Of a stretch of 64,000 nucleotides of DNA, positions 50,161-59,229 are shown piece after piece; positions within the stretch are counted from its first letter, which is position 1; each line of letters starts with the position of its first letter. The notes under the pieces were generated by a model. That model ran no database searches. It was not told the origin of the DNA and was given only the letters and a program-made list of their open reading frames with translations. Source of the DNA: Spirochaetaceae bacterium (GTDB taxonomy: Bacteria; Spirochaetota; Spirochaetia; SZUA-6; Bin103); contig JAPPNY010000147.1 in assembly GCA_028818385.1 (NCBI GenBank), forward strand, positions 1-64,000, read 5' to 3'. A program made the translations under genes and the position numbers.

Positions 50161-51899
50161 TGCGCCGCGCCGGTCGCCGCCGAGGCGCCGCACGAGCCCT
50201 GGCCGCCGCCCTGCTGCTGACAGCGGCGGCGGTGCCATACACGCTGGCGCAGCGTGGACCCGCACTACCGCCCCCTCCGGCATCGAAGCGTCCCGCCCCT
50301 GCGCCGCTGCCCCCCTTTCCCCTGCCGCGGCCCCTGTCGACGGAGGCGATGCCCAGCCGTGTCGACGCCCGCGCCTGCCTGGGGCACTTCGTCGAGCACC
50401 TCCTGGATCACACCACCTCCCCCGGCGGCGGACGCATCGGCTTCTACGCCAGCAACGGCTCCGGCGTGGGCATCGGCGACCTGGACGGCGACGGCGACCT
50501 GGACATCGTGCTGGCCAACCTCGCCGGCCCCAACACCATCCACTGGAACGAGGGCGTCCTGCGTTTCCGCGTGGAGGTGCTGCCGGTGGGGGCGTCGCGA
50601 GCGGTGCACCTGATCGACGCCGACGGGGACGGCCGGCTGGACCTGTTCTTCACCCACTCGGTCGCGCCGCCCACCCTCTGGCTGAACGCCGGCGCATCGG
50701 GTGAGACGGAGTTCGTGCGGGCCGACGCCGGCGTACGGGAACCGCTCTATACCGCCGACTGGGCTGACTTCGACGGCGATGGCGACCTGGATCTGGTGGG
50801 CGCCACCTACGACGCCGAGCTCCACTCCGTGGCGCCCGGCGCGAGCGGCGGCGTCTTCGTATACCGCAGCGGCGGCGACCCGAGTGCGGCCGGCGGGCTG
50901 CTTCAGCTCGATACCAAGCTCGCCACCCGCTCGCTGGCTCTGGCGGTGCTGGCCAGCGACCTCGACAGGGACGGCCGCATCGACATCGCGGTCGGCAACG
51001 ACTTCTTCCTTCCCGACTACGAGTGGCTCTGGTCGGCCGACGGCTGGTACCCCGGAGGCCTGTTCGGCCGCATGGCGCACAACACCATGAGCCTTGACGC
51101 CGGCGACGTGGACAACGACGGCCACCTGGACCTGCTGGCCACCGACATGAAGCCGTACGCCACGGACGCGGAGTCCCGGAGCGCCTGGGAGCCGCTGCAA
51201 CTGCCGCCGGCGCCCGACCCGGCGCAGATCGACCGCAACGTGCTGCAGCTCGCCCGCGGCCGCGTCTATCACGAACGAGGGATCGAGTGGGGGATCGATG
51301 CCAGCGGCTGGAGCTGGTCTTCGAAGTTCGGCGACCTGGACAACGACGGCTTCCTGGACGCCTACATCGTCAACGGCATGATCGCCGTGGAGCTGTTCGA
51401 GCATCTGCCCGGCGACGAGCTGGTGGAGGAGAACCAGGCGTTCCGCAACAGGCAGGGCACCCGCTTCGCTTCCGCCCCGGAGTGGGGGCTGGGCGCGCGG
51501 GAGAGCGGCCGCGGCATGAGCATGGCCGACCTGGACGGCGACGGCGATCTGGACATCGTCATCAACAACCTGGCGACGCGGGCGCGGCTGTTCGAGAACC
51601 GGCTGTGCGGCGGCGACCACCTGCAGATCGACCTGCGCTGGCCAGCCGCCGCCAACCGTTACGCGATCGGCGCACGGGTCCACCTTGATACCTCGACCGG
51701 CAGCTACCTGCGCACCGTGCGCGCGGCGGGCGGGTATCTGTCCGGCGACGCGCCACGCCTGCACTTCGGCGTCCCGCCGGGCAGCCGGCTGGTGGCGGCG
51801 CGCATCGTCTGGCCGGATGGAACGCCGTCATTGCTTCGGACTCCGCCCCTGAATCACCTGATCACCGTGACCCGACACACAGGCGCGGACGGCGGCTGA
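50157..51899 (+). CDS. exported FG-GAP/VCBS-repeat protein with C-terminal ASPIC/UnbV domain (CRTAC-like)
   Basis: A 580-residue protein starting at ATG 50157 inside the permease stop (ATGATG). An N-terminal signal (ALAAALLLTAAAVPYTLA) precedes a proline-rich linker and six or so calcium-type repeats such as IGDLDGDGDLDIVLAN, DADGDGRLDLFFTH, DFDGDGDLDLVGA and GDLDNDGFLDAYIVN, forming a beta-propeller. The end (VRAAGGYLSGDAPRLHFGV and IVWPDGT) is the ASPIC/UnbV domain. Relatives bind carbohydrates or other ligands outside the cell. Coupling to an importer suggests a surface ligand-capture role, which is inferred. Confidence 0.88.
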   Translation: MMRRAGRRRGAARALAAALLLTAAAVPYTLAQRGPALPPPPASKRPAPAPLPPFPLPRPLSTEAMPSRVDARACLGHFVEHLLDHTTSPGGGRIGFYASNGSGVGIGDLDGDGDLDIVLANLAGPNTIHWNEGVLRFRVEVLPVGASRAVHLIDADGDGRLDLFFTHSVAPPTLWLNAGASGETEFVRADAGVREPLYTADWADFDGDGDLDLVGATYDAELHSVAPGASGGVFVYRSGGDPSAAGGLLQLDTKLATRSLALAVLASDLDRDGRIDIAVGNDFFLPDYEWLWSADGWYPGGLFGRMAHNTMSLDAGDVDNDGHLDLLATDMKPYATDAESRSAWEPLQLPPAPDPAQIDRNVLQLARGRVYHERGIEWGIDASGWSWSSKFGDLDNDGFLDAYIVNGMIAVELFEHLPGDELVEENQAFRNRQGTRFASAPEWGLGARESGRGMSMADLDGDGDLDIVINNLATRARLFENRLCGGDHLQIDLRWPAAANRYAIGARVHLDTSTGSYLRTVRAAGGYLSGDAPRLHFGVPPGSRLVAARIVWPDGTPSLLRTPPLNHLITVTRHTGADGG

Positions 51900-52051
51900 C
51901 CTCGGGCGCGGTCAGCTTGACAGGCGGGCGGCGATGTCCAAGCGTATGCGGACACGGAGATGACGTAGGCTCGCGGTCACGGTCGGCGACGTCGCTCTCC
52001 GCGGCCGGCTCACGGGCGAAACCTACTGCGTCACGTCCGAGGAGGAGTCGC

Positions 52052-53614
52052 ATGTCTGCACCACGCAGAGTACTCGCAGCGTCACTGGCGTTGATGTTCG
52101 TGGCCGCGGGGCTGTTCGCCAGCCCGCAGTCCGATGCCGCCATGGCGGAGGGACCGGTCGAGCTCACCATGCTGCTGCATGAGTGGCCGAAGGATCCCAT
52201 CAAGACCGAGTGGCCGATCTGGGAGGAGATCACGACGCGGGCGAACGTGGTGATCGTGCCCCACATCGTGCCGCAGTCTGAGTGGCAGGAAAAGGTACAG
52301 GTGCTCCTAAACTCCGGAGACATCCCGGATCTGCTGCCGACCGTTCGCGCGCCTGACTCCTGGCGGTACGGCCAGGGAGGCGTGCTGCTCAACCTGAGCG
52401 ATCACGAGGACAAGATCTCCAACTTCACGGCCTTGGTCGAGACATTCGGCTTCGGGGGTGAAGTGGACAACGTGCGCGACGTGAACGGCGACCTGTACGG
52501 CATTCCGGCGTTCTCGGAGGTTGCCTTCCAGGGACACGCCTGGCTGGTGCGCATGGACCTGGTGGAGAAGCACGGCTTCACGTGGCCGCCGGAGAACCTG
52601 GACGCGCTCACTGACATGATGACGACCATCCAGGCCGCGGAGCCGGAGCTCAAGTTCGGCTACTCGAACAAGCTCGGCATGGGACTGATGCTGACCCTCT
52701 GGGGGCCGCTGTTCGGCGTCATCGGCAATGACAACGACGGCATGATCTACGACTGGGAAGGCGACAGCTGGTACCACGAGCCCACCTCGGACAACTACCG
52801 GGCGCTCCTGACGCACCTCAACAGCCTGTACGAGGCCGGCCTGTTCGATCCGGAGATACCCACGCTCGAGGCGGCGCAGTGGATGGAGAACGTGGCCAAC
52901 GGCCAGTACTTCCTGGCCTCGGACTGGTCCGGCAACGCGATCCGCTACACCGAGGGCGGCAAGGCGAACTACGGCGAGAGCTTCAACATGATCCCGGTGC
53001 TGCCGCCGACCGGCCCTGCCGGGATGGTGCACAAGGCCAGGAACCGGATGAGCGATTCCCTCATGGTCACCCCGGCGCGCATCGCGGACGACGGCAAGCT
53101 GGACGCCGTCCTCGGCTTCATGAACTGGATCTTCAGCGAAGAGGGGATCACCCTGATGACGTGGGGGACCGAGGGCTACACCTACGAGACGGTCGACGGC
53201 ACGACCCGGTTCACGGAGGAGTTCCTCCTGCCGAACGGTTCGGTCAACCGCGACAAGTTCTCCAAGGACACCGGGTACAACATGATCTACGGACTCTCCC
53301 GGTTCCAGCCGGCCGACAAGCTCCTGGCCTGGAACGTGGGCTCCGCCGGCGCGCAGAAGGACTACTACGACGATCTGTTCCAGCTCGACATCGTGCCGGC
53401 CCAGGATCCGGTGGTGAAGCTGTCGGCGGATGACACCGAGGACGCCAACCTCGTGGTCGGCAGGCTCAAGGGCTACACCGACGAGATGATCTCCCAGTTC
53501 ATCTACGGCCGGGCGTCGATCGCGGACGGCTGGGATGCCTACGTGGAGGAGGCCAAGAAGCTGGGGCGGGACGAACTGGTCGATCTCTACAACGCGGCCT
53601 GGCAAGGAGGTTAG
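52052..53614 (+). CDS. extracellular solute-binding protein, family 1 (LplA-like)
   Basis: A 520-residue protein read from the ATG at 52052 with GAGGAGGAG just upstream. A Sec signal (VLAASLALMFVAAGLFA) is followed by the family 1 core: VLLNSGDIPDLLP, NGDLYGIPAFSEV, and YGRASIADGWDAYVEEAKKLG near the end, the latter typical of LplA-type oligosaccharide-binding proteins. It heads an operon with two LplB/LplC-type permeases. A hairpin with T-run follows its stop, as in the first importer operon. The sugar is unknown. Confidence 0.9.
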   Translation: MSAPRRVLAASLALMFVAAGLFASPQSDAAMAEGPVELTMLLHEWPKDPIKTEWPIWEEITTRANVVIVPHIVPQSEWQEKVQVLLNSGDIPDLLPTVRAPDSWRYGQGGVLLNLSDHEDKISNFTALVETFGFGGEVDNVRDVNGDLYGIPAFSEVAFQGHAWLVRMDLVEKHGFTWPPENLDALTDMMTTIQAAEPELKFGYSNKLGMGLMLTLWGPLFGVIGNDNDGMIYDWEGDSWYHEPTSDNYRALLTHLNSLYEAGLFDPEIPTLEAAQWMENVANGQYFLASDWSGNAIRYTEGGKANYGESFNMIPVLPPTGPAGMVHKARNRMSDSLMVTPARIADDGKLDAVLGFMNWIFSEEGITLMTWGTEGYTYETVDGTTRFTEEFLLPNGSVNRDKFSKDTGYNMIYGLSRFQPADKLLAWNVGSAGAQKDYYDDLFQLDIVPAQDPVVKLSADDTEDANLVVGRLKGYTDEMISQFIYGRASIADGWDAYVEEAKKLGRDELVDLYNAAWQGG

Positions 53615-53659
53615 GACGTATAGCCGGTTCGGCTGAATCGGCGGATGCCCCTATGAGCA

Positions 53660-53703
53660 AGCGGCCGGCACCGTCACCCCTGGCGGTTCCGGCCGCTCCT
53701 TTT
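53660..53703 (+). terminator. intrinsic terminator/attenuator between lplA-like and lplB-like genes
   Basis: AGCGGCCGG (53660-53668) pairs perfectly with CCGGCCGCT (53689-53697); inner CACCG and CGGT can pair too. CCTTTT follows. It sits six bases before the permease start. Confidence 0.7.
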
Positions 53704-53708
53704 CGATC

Positions 53709-54677
53709 ATGATCCAGACCACGGAGCAAGACCGGAGACGAGGACCCGCCCTGGCGCGGCAGGGAAGCGGAATCCGCGCGCTGGGCGCGGCGGTGAGCAG
53801 GGACCGCCTCCTCTATCTGCTGCTGGTCCTGCCGGTGGCGTTCTTCGTGGTCTTTCACTACGTCCCGATGTACGGGCTGAGCCTGTCCTTCCGGCAATGG
53901 GTGCCGGGAGGCCCGATGTTCGGCGGGCGCTGGCGCGGCCTGCACTACTTCGAGTCCTTCCTGACCGATCCCACCTTCTGGCGGGCGTTCAGGAACACGA
54001 TCATGCTGAGCGCGCTGAATCTCGTCGTCGGCTTCCCCATACCGATCGTGTTCGCGCTGCTGCTGGAAGAGGTGCGCAGCCTCCGTTTCAAGAGAGCGGT
54101 GCAGACCGTGTCCTACCTGCCGCGCTTCGTATCGCTGGTGGTGGTGATCGGACTGACCAAGGAGTTCCTCTCCCCCAACAACGGCCCGGTCGCGGCCCTG
54201 TTCACGTACCTGGGATGGGAGCCCGTCCACTTCCTGGCGGAGCCGGGTTGGTTCCGTCCGATCTACATCGGCACCGAGATCTGGCAGTGGACGGGCTGGC
54301 AGGCCATCATCTACATCGCCGCGCTGGCCAACGTGAACGTCGAGCTGTACGAGTCGGCCGCCCTGGACGGCGCGGGCCGCTTCAAGCAGGCCCTGCACGT
54401 GAGCCTGCCGCAGATGATGCCCGCGATCGTGATCATCCTGGTCCTGCGCATCGGTCACATACTGGCCGTCGGCTTCGAGAAGGTGCTGCTGCTGGACAAC
54501 CCCCTCGTACGGGAGTCCTCGGAGATCATCCAGACCTACGTGTTCCGCATGGGCATCCTGGGCGGCCACTTCAGCTTCTCGACGGCGGTGGGGTTCTTCG
54601 ACGCCGTGGTCGGGCTGCTGATGGTGATCACGGCGAACTGGTTCGCCAGGCGTTTCTCCGAGACGTCGCTCTGGTAA
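53709..54677 (+). CDS. LplB-type sugar ABC permease
   Basis: A 322-residue BPD_transp_1 permease with six predicted membrane helices. It opens RDRLLYLLLVLPVAFFVVFHY and PMYGLSLSFRQW, contains the coupling loop ALDGAGRFKQALHVSLPQM, and ends with a GLLMVITANWFARRFSETSLW segment, all as in LplB/YteP-like permeases. It pairs with the LplC-type protein encoded 13 bases downstream. No ATPase gene is present, as is usual where a shared MsmX-type ATPase is used. Confidence 0.9.
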   Translation: MIQTTEQDRRRGPALARQGSGIRALGAAVSRDRLLYLLLVLPVAFFVVFHYVPMYGLSLSFRQWVPGGPMFGGRWRGLHYFESFLTDPTFWRAFRNTIMLSALNLVVGFPIPIVFALLLEEVRSLRFKRAVQTVSYLPRFVSLVVVIGLTKEFLSPNNGPVAALFTYLGWEPVHFLAEPGWFRPIYIGTEIWQWTGWQAIIYIAALANVNVELYESAALDGAGRFKQALHVSLPQMMPAIVIILVLRIGHILAVGFEKVLLLDNPLVRESSEIIQTYVFRMGILGGHFSFSTAVGFFDAVVGLLMVITANWFARRFSETSLW

Positions 54678-54690
54678 GGCAGGAAGCACG

Positions 54691-55593
54691 GTGATACACG
54701 GAGGCGGATCGGCCAGGACCTTTCGGGCGTTCAATACCGTGCTGCTGCTGGGCGTGCTGGTGGCCACGCTCTACCCGCTGTGGCACGTGCTCATGGTCTC
54801 CTTCAGCGACCCCCTGGCGGTGATGGGCGGACAGGTGTCGCTGCTCCCCGTGGGGTTCGAGCTGGCGTCGTACGAGAGCATCGTCAGCGAGCCGCGTTTC
54901 TGGACCGGCTACGCGAGCACGCTCAGGTACACCGTCTCGGGCGTGCTGGTCAGCGTGATGATGACGACCGCCTGCGCCTACGCGCTCTCCAAGAGGCGGC
55001 TGAAGGGAAGGACGATCCTGATGGTGCTGATCATCGTCACGATGTTCTTCAACGGCGGCCTGATACCGCGCTACCTGCTGGTGCGGGGGCTGGGCCTCTT
55101 CGACACGCTGTGGGCGATCGTGCTGCCGATCGCGATCGTGCCGTTCAACATGATCCTCATGCGGGTGTTCTTCGAGCAGCTCCCGGAGAGCCTGGAGGAT
55201 TCCGCCAAGATCGACGGCGCCAACGACATCCAGATCCTGATGCGCGTGTACGCGCCGCTCTCCAAGCCCATCGTCGCCACCATCGCCCTGTTCTATGCGG
55301 TGGACTACTGGAACCTCTGGTTCCCGGCCCTGATCTATCTCAACGACCCCAACCTGCACCCGGTCACGCTGTTCCTCAGGAACATCGTCGAGGGCGCGGA
55401 GCTCAAGCTGAAGAGCGGCCGGGTCGACCTGGACAGCCTGGACGTCTATCGGTATCAGGACGTGATACCGCGAACGTTGAAGTCCGCGACGATCATCCTG
55501 GTCGTCGTGCCGATCCTGCTGGTGTACCCGTTCGTGCAGCGCTACTTCGTCAAGGGGATCATGCTCGGCTCGCTGAAGGGCGGCGCCCTGTAG
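54691..55593 (+). CDS. LplC-type sugar ABC permease
   Basis: A 300-residue permease starting at GTG with AGGAAG in front. YPLWHVLMVSFSDPLAVM, SEPRFWTGYASTLRYTVSG and the loop AKIDGANDIQILMRVYAPLS are the LplC/YtcP hallmarks; the end YPFVQRYFVKGIMLGSLKGG is nearly invariant in this group. It is the last gene of the importer operon, convergent with the sulfatase operon 23 bases away. Confidence 0.9.
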   Translation: MIHGGGSARTFRAFNTVLLLGVLVATLYPLWHVLMVSFSDPLAVMGGQVSLLPVGFELASYESIVSEPRFWTGYASTLRYTVSGVLVSVMMTTACAYALSKRRLKGRTILMVLIIVTMFFNGGLIPRYLLVRGLGLFDTLWAIVLPIAIVPFNMILMRVFFEQLPESLEDSAKIDGANDIQILMRVYAPLSKPIVATIALFYAVDYWNLWFPALIYLNDPNLHPVTLFLRNIVEGAELKLKSGRVDLDSLDVYRYQDVIPRTLKSATIILVVVPILLVYPFVQRYFVKGIMLGSLKGGAL

Positions 55594-55616
55594 CGAAGTT
55601 CACGCGGCCCGGTAGC

Positions 55617-57134
55617 TCAGGCGCCCAGGCCGGCCTTCGCGGCGTGGCGCGGGTAGCGGGCCCAGGCGCAAGCCAGGTGCATGAGCAGCTCCCTGGTCAA
55701 CGCCTCGCGGCGCTCCGCGTGGCGCTCGTCCGCGAACAGGTTGCGCCACTCGTGCGGATCGTGCTCCAGGTCGTACAGCTCGCCGCGCACCCGGTCGGTG
55801 TGGTTCACCGCCTGCGAGAGGTCCTCGGCGAAGTACAGGATCAGCTTCCAGGTCTTCGTGCGCCACAGGTATGCGGGACCGCTCTGCACCGTCTCTCCGC
55901 CCACGCCGTGATACTCGGCAAAGCCGCCCCTGCGGCAGGGCGCCTCCAGCAGGCTCCGGCCCGGCAACGTGCGGTCGGGGGGCTCGCCGCTCACCTGCAG
56001 CAGCGTCGGCAGCACGTCGATCAGCTCGGCGCAGCGGTCGTCCACGCTGCCGCGCCGGTCCTCCGGGACCCCGGCGCCGGCGACGATCAGCGGCACGCGC
56101 ACGCTGCCCTCGTACAGGCAGTACTTGCTGAACAGGTGCAGGCGGTCGCCGAGCATCTCGCCGTGGTCGGAGCAGAAGATGACGAAGGCGTCCTCCAGCT
56201 CCCCCGTCTCCCGCAGCCGGCCGAGCACGCGGCCGAACATGTCGTCCACGTACGAGCACATGGCGTAGTAACGCAGCGTCGTGCGCCTCCGCTCCCGAGG
56301 ATCCATGTTCGCCCAGCGTTCCCGCAGGTCCATGCGGCCGCTGGTCGGCAGCGGAGCGTGCTCGTGCGGCATGCAGTGCCGGGAGGCTCCGTCGGCCCAC
56401 GGCGGCAGCGGGCGGTCCGGAATGTCGTCGAGCCGGTAGAGGTCCTCGTAGCCGGCAGGGACGTTGAACCCGGCATGCGGCTGGTCGAAGGAGAGGTAGA
56501 GAAACAGCGGCCGCTCCGGATCGCGCTGCTCGTCCAGAAAGCGGAGCGCCTGCGCGGTGCCCCACCCTTCGCGGTGCTCGCTCGCAGGAACCGCGCTGGT
56601 GCAACCGATATAGCCGGCCGCGTTCTCTCCCCCGTATCCGTAGGGGGCGATCTCGCGCCTGAACCGGGCGAACCCTTCGGGGTCGTCCTGGTCCTGGTGC
56701 AGCATGCCCGGTTCCGCGTGCACGGTGTGCTGGCTCTCGGTGTGGGTGCGCACCTCGAACCCGCGCCGCGACGGCCGCGGGCCGGGGGCACCGGGAACTT
56801 CCGCGTACCAGTGGGTCTTGCCGAACCCGGCGGTCTGGTAGCCGAGCCGGTGGAGCCGCTGAGGAATCACCGGCAACGGCAGCTCATCGTCGGTGGGGAT
56901 CATCTGGGCATTGGCGCGGATGCCGCACTGCGATCCGTAGAGGCCGGTCATCATCGAGTAGCGGCTCGGGATGCAGCACGGCACGTTGCATATCGCCTGG
57001 CCGTAGCGGATGCCCTGCGCCGCAAGCGCGTCGAGGTGCGGCGTCCTGACCACCGGATTCGCGCAGCCCAGCGCGTCCCAGCGGTGCTGGTCGGTCATGA
57101 GAAAGATGATGTTCGGACGCCTGGCATTCGGCAC
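55617..57134 (-). CDS. type I sulfatase (Cys-type, formylglycine-dependent)
   Basis: A 505-residue sulfatase of the alkaline phosphatase superfamily. Metal ligands are in NIIFLMTDQHRWD (Asp15 and Gln16) and FCSDHGEMLGD; the nucleophile site is Cys54 in CIPSR, the CxPSR motif that must be converted to formylglycine. No signal peptide is visible, so it may be cytoplasmic and act on imported sulfated oligosaccharides. It is the last gene of the leftward operon. An active formylglycine enzyme or anSME must be encoded elsewhere, because the SUMF1-like fusions in this window lack the needed cysteines. Confidence 0.92.
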   Translation of the reverse strand: MPNARRPNIIFLMTDQHRWDALGCANPVVRTPHLDALAAQGIRYGQAICNVPCCIPSRYSMMTGLYGSQCGIRANAQMIPTDDELPLPVIPQRLHRLGYQTAGFGKTHWYAEVPGAPGPRPSRRGFEVRTHTESQHTVHAEPGMLHQDQDDPEGFARFRREIAPYGYGGENAAGYIGCTSAVPASEHREGWGTAQALRFLDEQRDPERPLFLYLSFDQPHAGFNVPAGYEDLYRLDDIPDRPLPPWADGASRHCMPHEHAPLPTSGRMDLRERWANMDPRERRRTTLRYYAMCSYVDDMFGRVLGRLRETGELEDAFVIFCSDHGEMLGDRLHLFSKYCLYEGSVRVPLIVAGAGVPEDRRGSVDDRCAELIDVLPTLLQVSGEPPDRTLPGRSLLEAPCRRGGFAEYHGVGGETVQSGPAYLWRTKTWKLILYFAEDLSQAVNHTDRVRGELYDLEHDPHEWRNLFADERHAERREALTRELLMHLACAWARYPRHAAKAGLGA

Positions 57135-57146
57135 GGGTGTCCCCGG

Positions 57147-59195
57147 TCAGTGAGCCCCGGCGATCCAGCGGACGATCTCCTCGTCCGCGAGGCCGCCCTG
57201 CTCGATCCTGAGGTGCTCCGGCTTGCCCAGGGCATGGAAGAGGCGAGACACCCTGGCGGCAGGAAACCTGTCACTGGCGTTGTAGAAGCAGAGCTTCGCC
57301 GGAGCGGCCAGCGCCAGCGCCGTGTCCAGCCCTCCAGCGCGCCGGATGAGCGGGATGAAGGCGCGCTCGATCCACGCCTCGTCGTCGTCGGGGTCGAAAC
57401 CGTCGACATCGGCGACGGTGGACCCGGTGCTCCCTGCCACGGCCCTGGCAAGCAGGCACCAGATGCCGGCGTCCTTGAAGCCCGCGAGGTCGATGGCCTC
57501 CGTACCGGCGGCGTGCCGCAGGTAGGCGAGCGCCGTCAGGATGTCCTGGATGCGCTCCATGGCGACGGTCCGGTTATAGGTCTGGAAGAAGCGGCGCTCC
57601 TGCTCCCTGCGCTCCAGCTCGTCCCGGCCGTTGCTGCCCGGAGCCGCGAAGCATTCCGCGACCAGCACCCTCCGGCCTTGAACGACGAGCTTCCGGACCA
57701 GCGGGGCGCAGAAGCCCCTGTCCAGGTCGACCAGCGCCTTCGAGCCGTCCCCGTGCACCAGCAGAGCGGCGCCGGTCGGCGGCGTGCCCTCCGGCGTTGC
57801 CTCCACCGCCGCTACCCGGTCGCCGATCGGGTGCCGGGAGAGCTGCACGGCGTTCAGGACGATCCCGTCGATGCGGACCTCCTCGCTCCGGGCGACGGAG
57901 ATGTCGCTCGGCTGCGGCACGGATGCCAGCAGTGCGTGCTCATAGAGCGGGCCCATCGCATCGCACCAGCTCCGAACGCCCGCGGCATCCCGCGGGGACC
58001 GGTCTTCGATCGCCCGCACCGCTTCCGACAGCAGGTTCTCTCGAAGAACCTCGTCATCCATGTCCCGTTGCGGGCGCTCGGTGTCGTAGAACACGAGCGC
58101 GTCGCGCAGCCAGCCTGTCGCGCGCCGCCTGGGCCGCTCCCGCAGGGACCGCGTGTCGTCGGTTCCCAGCAGCCACCTGCCGAACCACTCGTACACGGCC
58201 TGCCGGCTCTCGCCGTTGTAGTTGTGGCCGGCGGCGACGTGCGCGAAGTCCACTCTTTCCGCCGCGCCGAACAGGCCATAGACCTCCCTGATCGGGGGAA
58301 CGGCGAACCTGGGCGCTTCGCGGGTGAAGTCATCGGTCGCCGATACCAGGAGCAGGGGGCGCGGCGCCGCCAGCGCGGCGATCTCGATGTTCGAGGTATC
58401 GATCCTGAGATTGGGCGCGTTCTCGCAGATGCAGCCGCCCTGCATGTTCGGGGACACCATGCACACCGGCGCCGCCGCCGCGACCCGGTCGTCCACGGCC
58501 GTCAGCAGGAAGGTCTGGGTGCCGCCGCCGGACGCTCCGGTACAGCCGATGCGGTCGCCGTCGACGTCGGGGAGGGTCTGCAGGAAGTCGAGGCAGCGGA
58601 TGCTGTTCCACAACTGCACGCCGGGTGCGTTGATCCCCCAGAGCGCGTCGTCCGGATAGCTCCCCAGAAACATGGAACCGTCCGGCGCGCGCCGGGCGCG
58701 GAAGGCATGGTCCACTTGGTGACTGTCCAGGTAGCCCACCATGTCGTGGGAGAAGACGACGTACCCCGCTCGCGCGAAGGTGGCGCACCGCGCCGGCACC
58801 GAGCAGGCATCCGAATCCTCCAGCCTGCCGTGCGTCCAGTGTCCGTGCGGGCAGAGCACGGCCGGGCGCGGCGGCCCCTCCTCCAGCGGCCGGTACAGGT
58901 TGCCGGTCACGAAGAACCCGGGCCGGCTCTCGAAGTACACCTTCTCGGTGGCGTACCCGTCGTGCTCCACCCTGCCGAACACCCGTGCGTTCAGCGGCTG
59001 CCGCTCGGGCACGGGCCACAGGCCGCAGCAGCAGAGGATCCGCCGGCGCAGGTAGACGGCTCTCTGCAGCCACTCCTCCCGGTCGGTGCAGGGTGAGAGC
59101 TCGAAATGGGAATTCTCGTCGAGCACCCTGCCGATACGCGCGTCATCGTGCGTGTCACCCGCGGCCAGTCGAGTCAGCGGTGCGCCGTCTGCCAT
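57147..59195 (-). CDS. large alpha/beta hydrolase (acetyl-xylan-esterase/dienelactone-hydrolase-like)
   Basis: A 682-residue protein. The hydrolase domain spans about 75-345: oxyanion segment VLCPHGHW (113-120), nucleophile Ser222 in GASGGGTQ, Asp288 or Asp289 in SATDDF and His324 in AAGHNYN. The remaining 340 residues contain a second, weaker hydrolase-like region (ALLVHGDGSKALV) without a clear nucleophile, so the protein may be a degenerate tandem. Relatives act as carbohydrate esterases. It lies 12 bases upstream of the sulfatase gene in the same operon. Confidence 0.8.
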   Translation of the reverse strand: MADGAPLTRLAAGDTHDDARIGRVLDENSHFELSPCTDREEWLQRAVYLRRRILCCCGLWPVPERQPLNARVFGRVEHDGYATEKVYFESRPGFFVTGNLYRPLEEGPPRPAVLCPHGHWTHGRLEDSDACSVPARCATFARAGYVVFSHDMVGYLDSHQVDHAFRARRAPDGSMFLGSYPDDALWGINAPGVQLWNSIRCLDFLQTLPDVDGDRIGCTGASGGGTQTFLLTAVDDRVAAAAPVCMVSPNMQGGCICENAPNLRIDTSNIEIAALAAPRPLLLVSATDDFTREAPRFAVPPIREVYGLFGAAERVDFAHVAAGHNYNGESRQAVYEWFGRWLLGTDDTRSLRERPRRRATGWLRDALVFYDTERPQRDMDDEVLRENLLSEAVRAIEDRSPRDAAGVRSWCDAMGPLYEHALLASVPQPSDISVARSEEVRIDGIVLNAVQLSRHPIGDRVAAVEATPEGTPPTGAALLVHGDGSKALVDLDRGFCAPLVRKLVVQGRRVLVAECFAAPGSNGRDELERREQERRFFQTYNRTVAMERIQDILTALAYLRHAAGTEAIDLAGFKDAGIWCLLARAVAGSTGSTVADVDGFDPDDDEAWIERAFIPLIRRAGGLDTALALAAPAKLCFYNASDRFPAARVSRLFHALGKPEHLRIEQGGLADEEIVRWIAGAH

Positions 59196-59229
59196 GGCTG
59201 ATGTCCTCCTCGGTGACGGCTCCGCCGCC

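Noticed and set aside
54780..59096. Very long plus-strand open frame (1,438 codons) across the LplC and sulfatase-operon genes
   Set aside because: It is antisense or out of frame to well-supported genes, has low-complexity R, G, A, P composition and no recognisable domain; long shadow frames are expected at this GC content.
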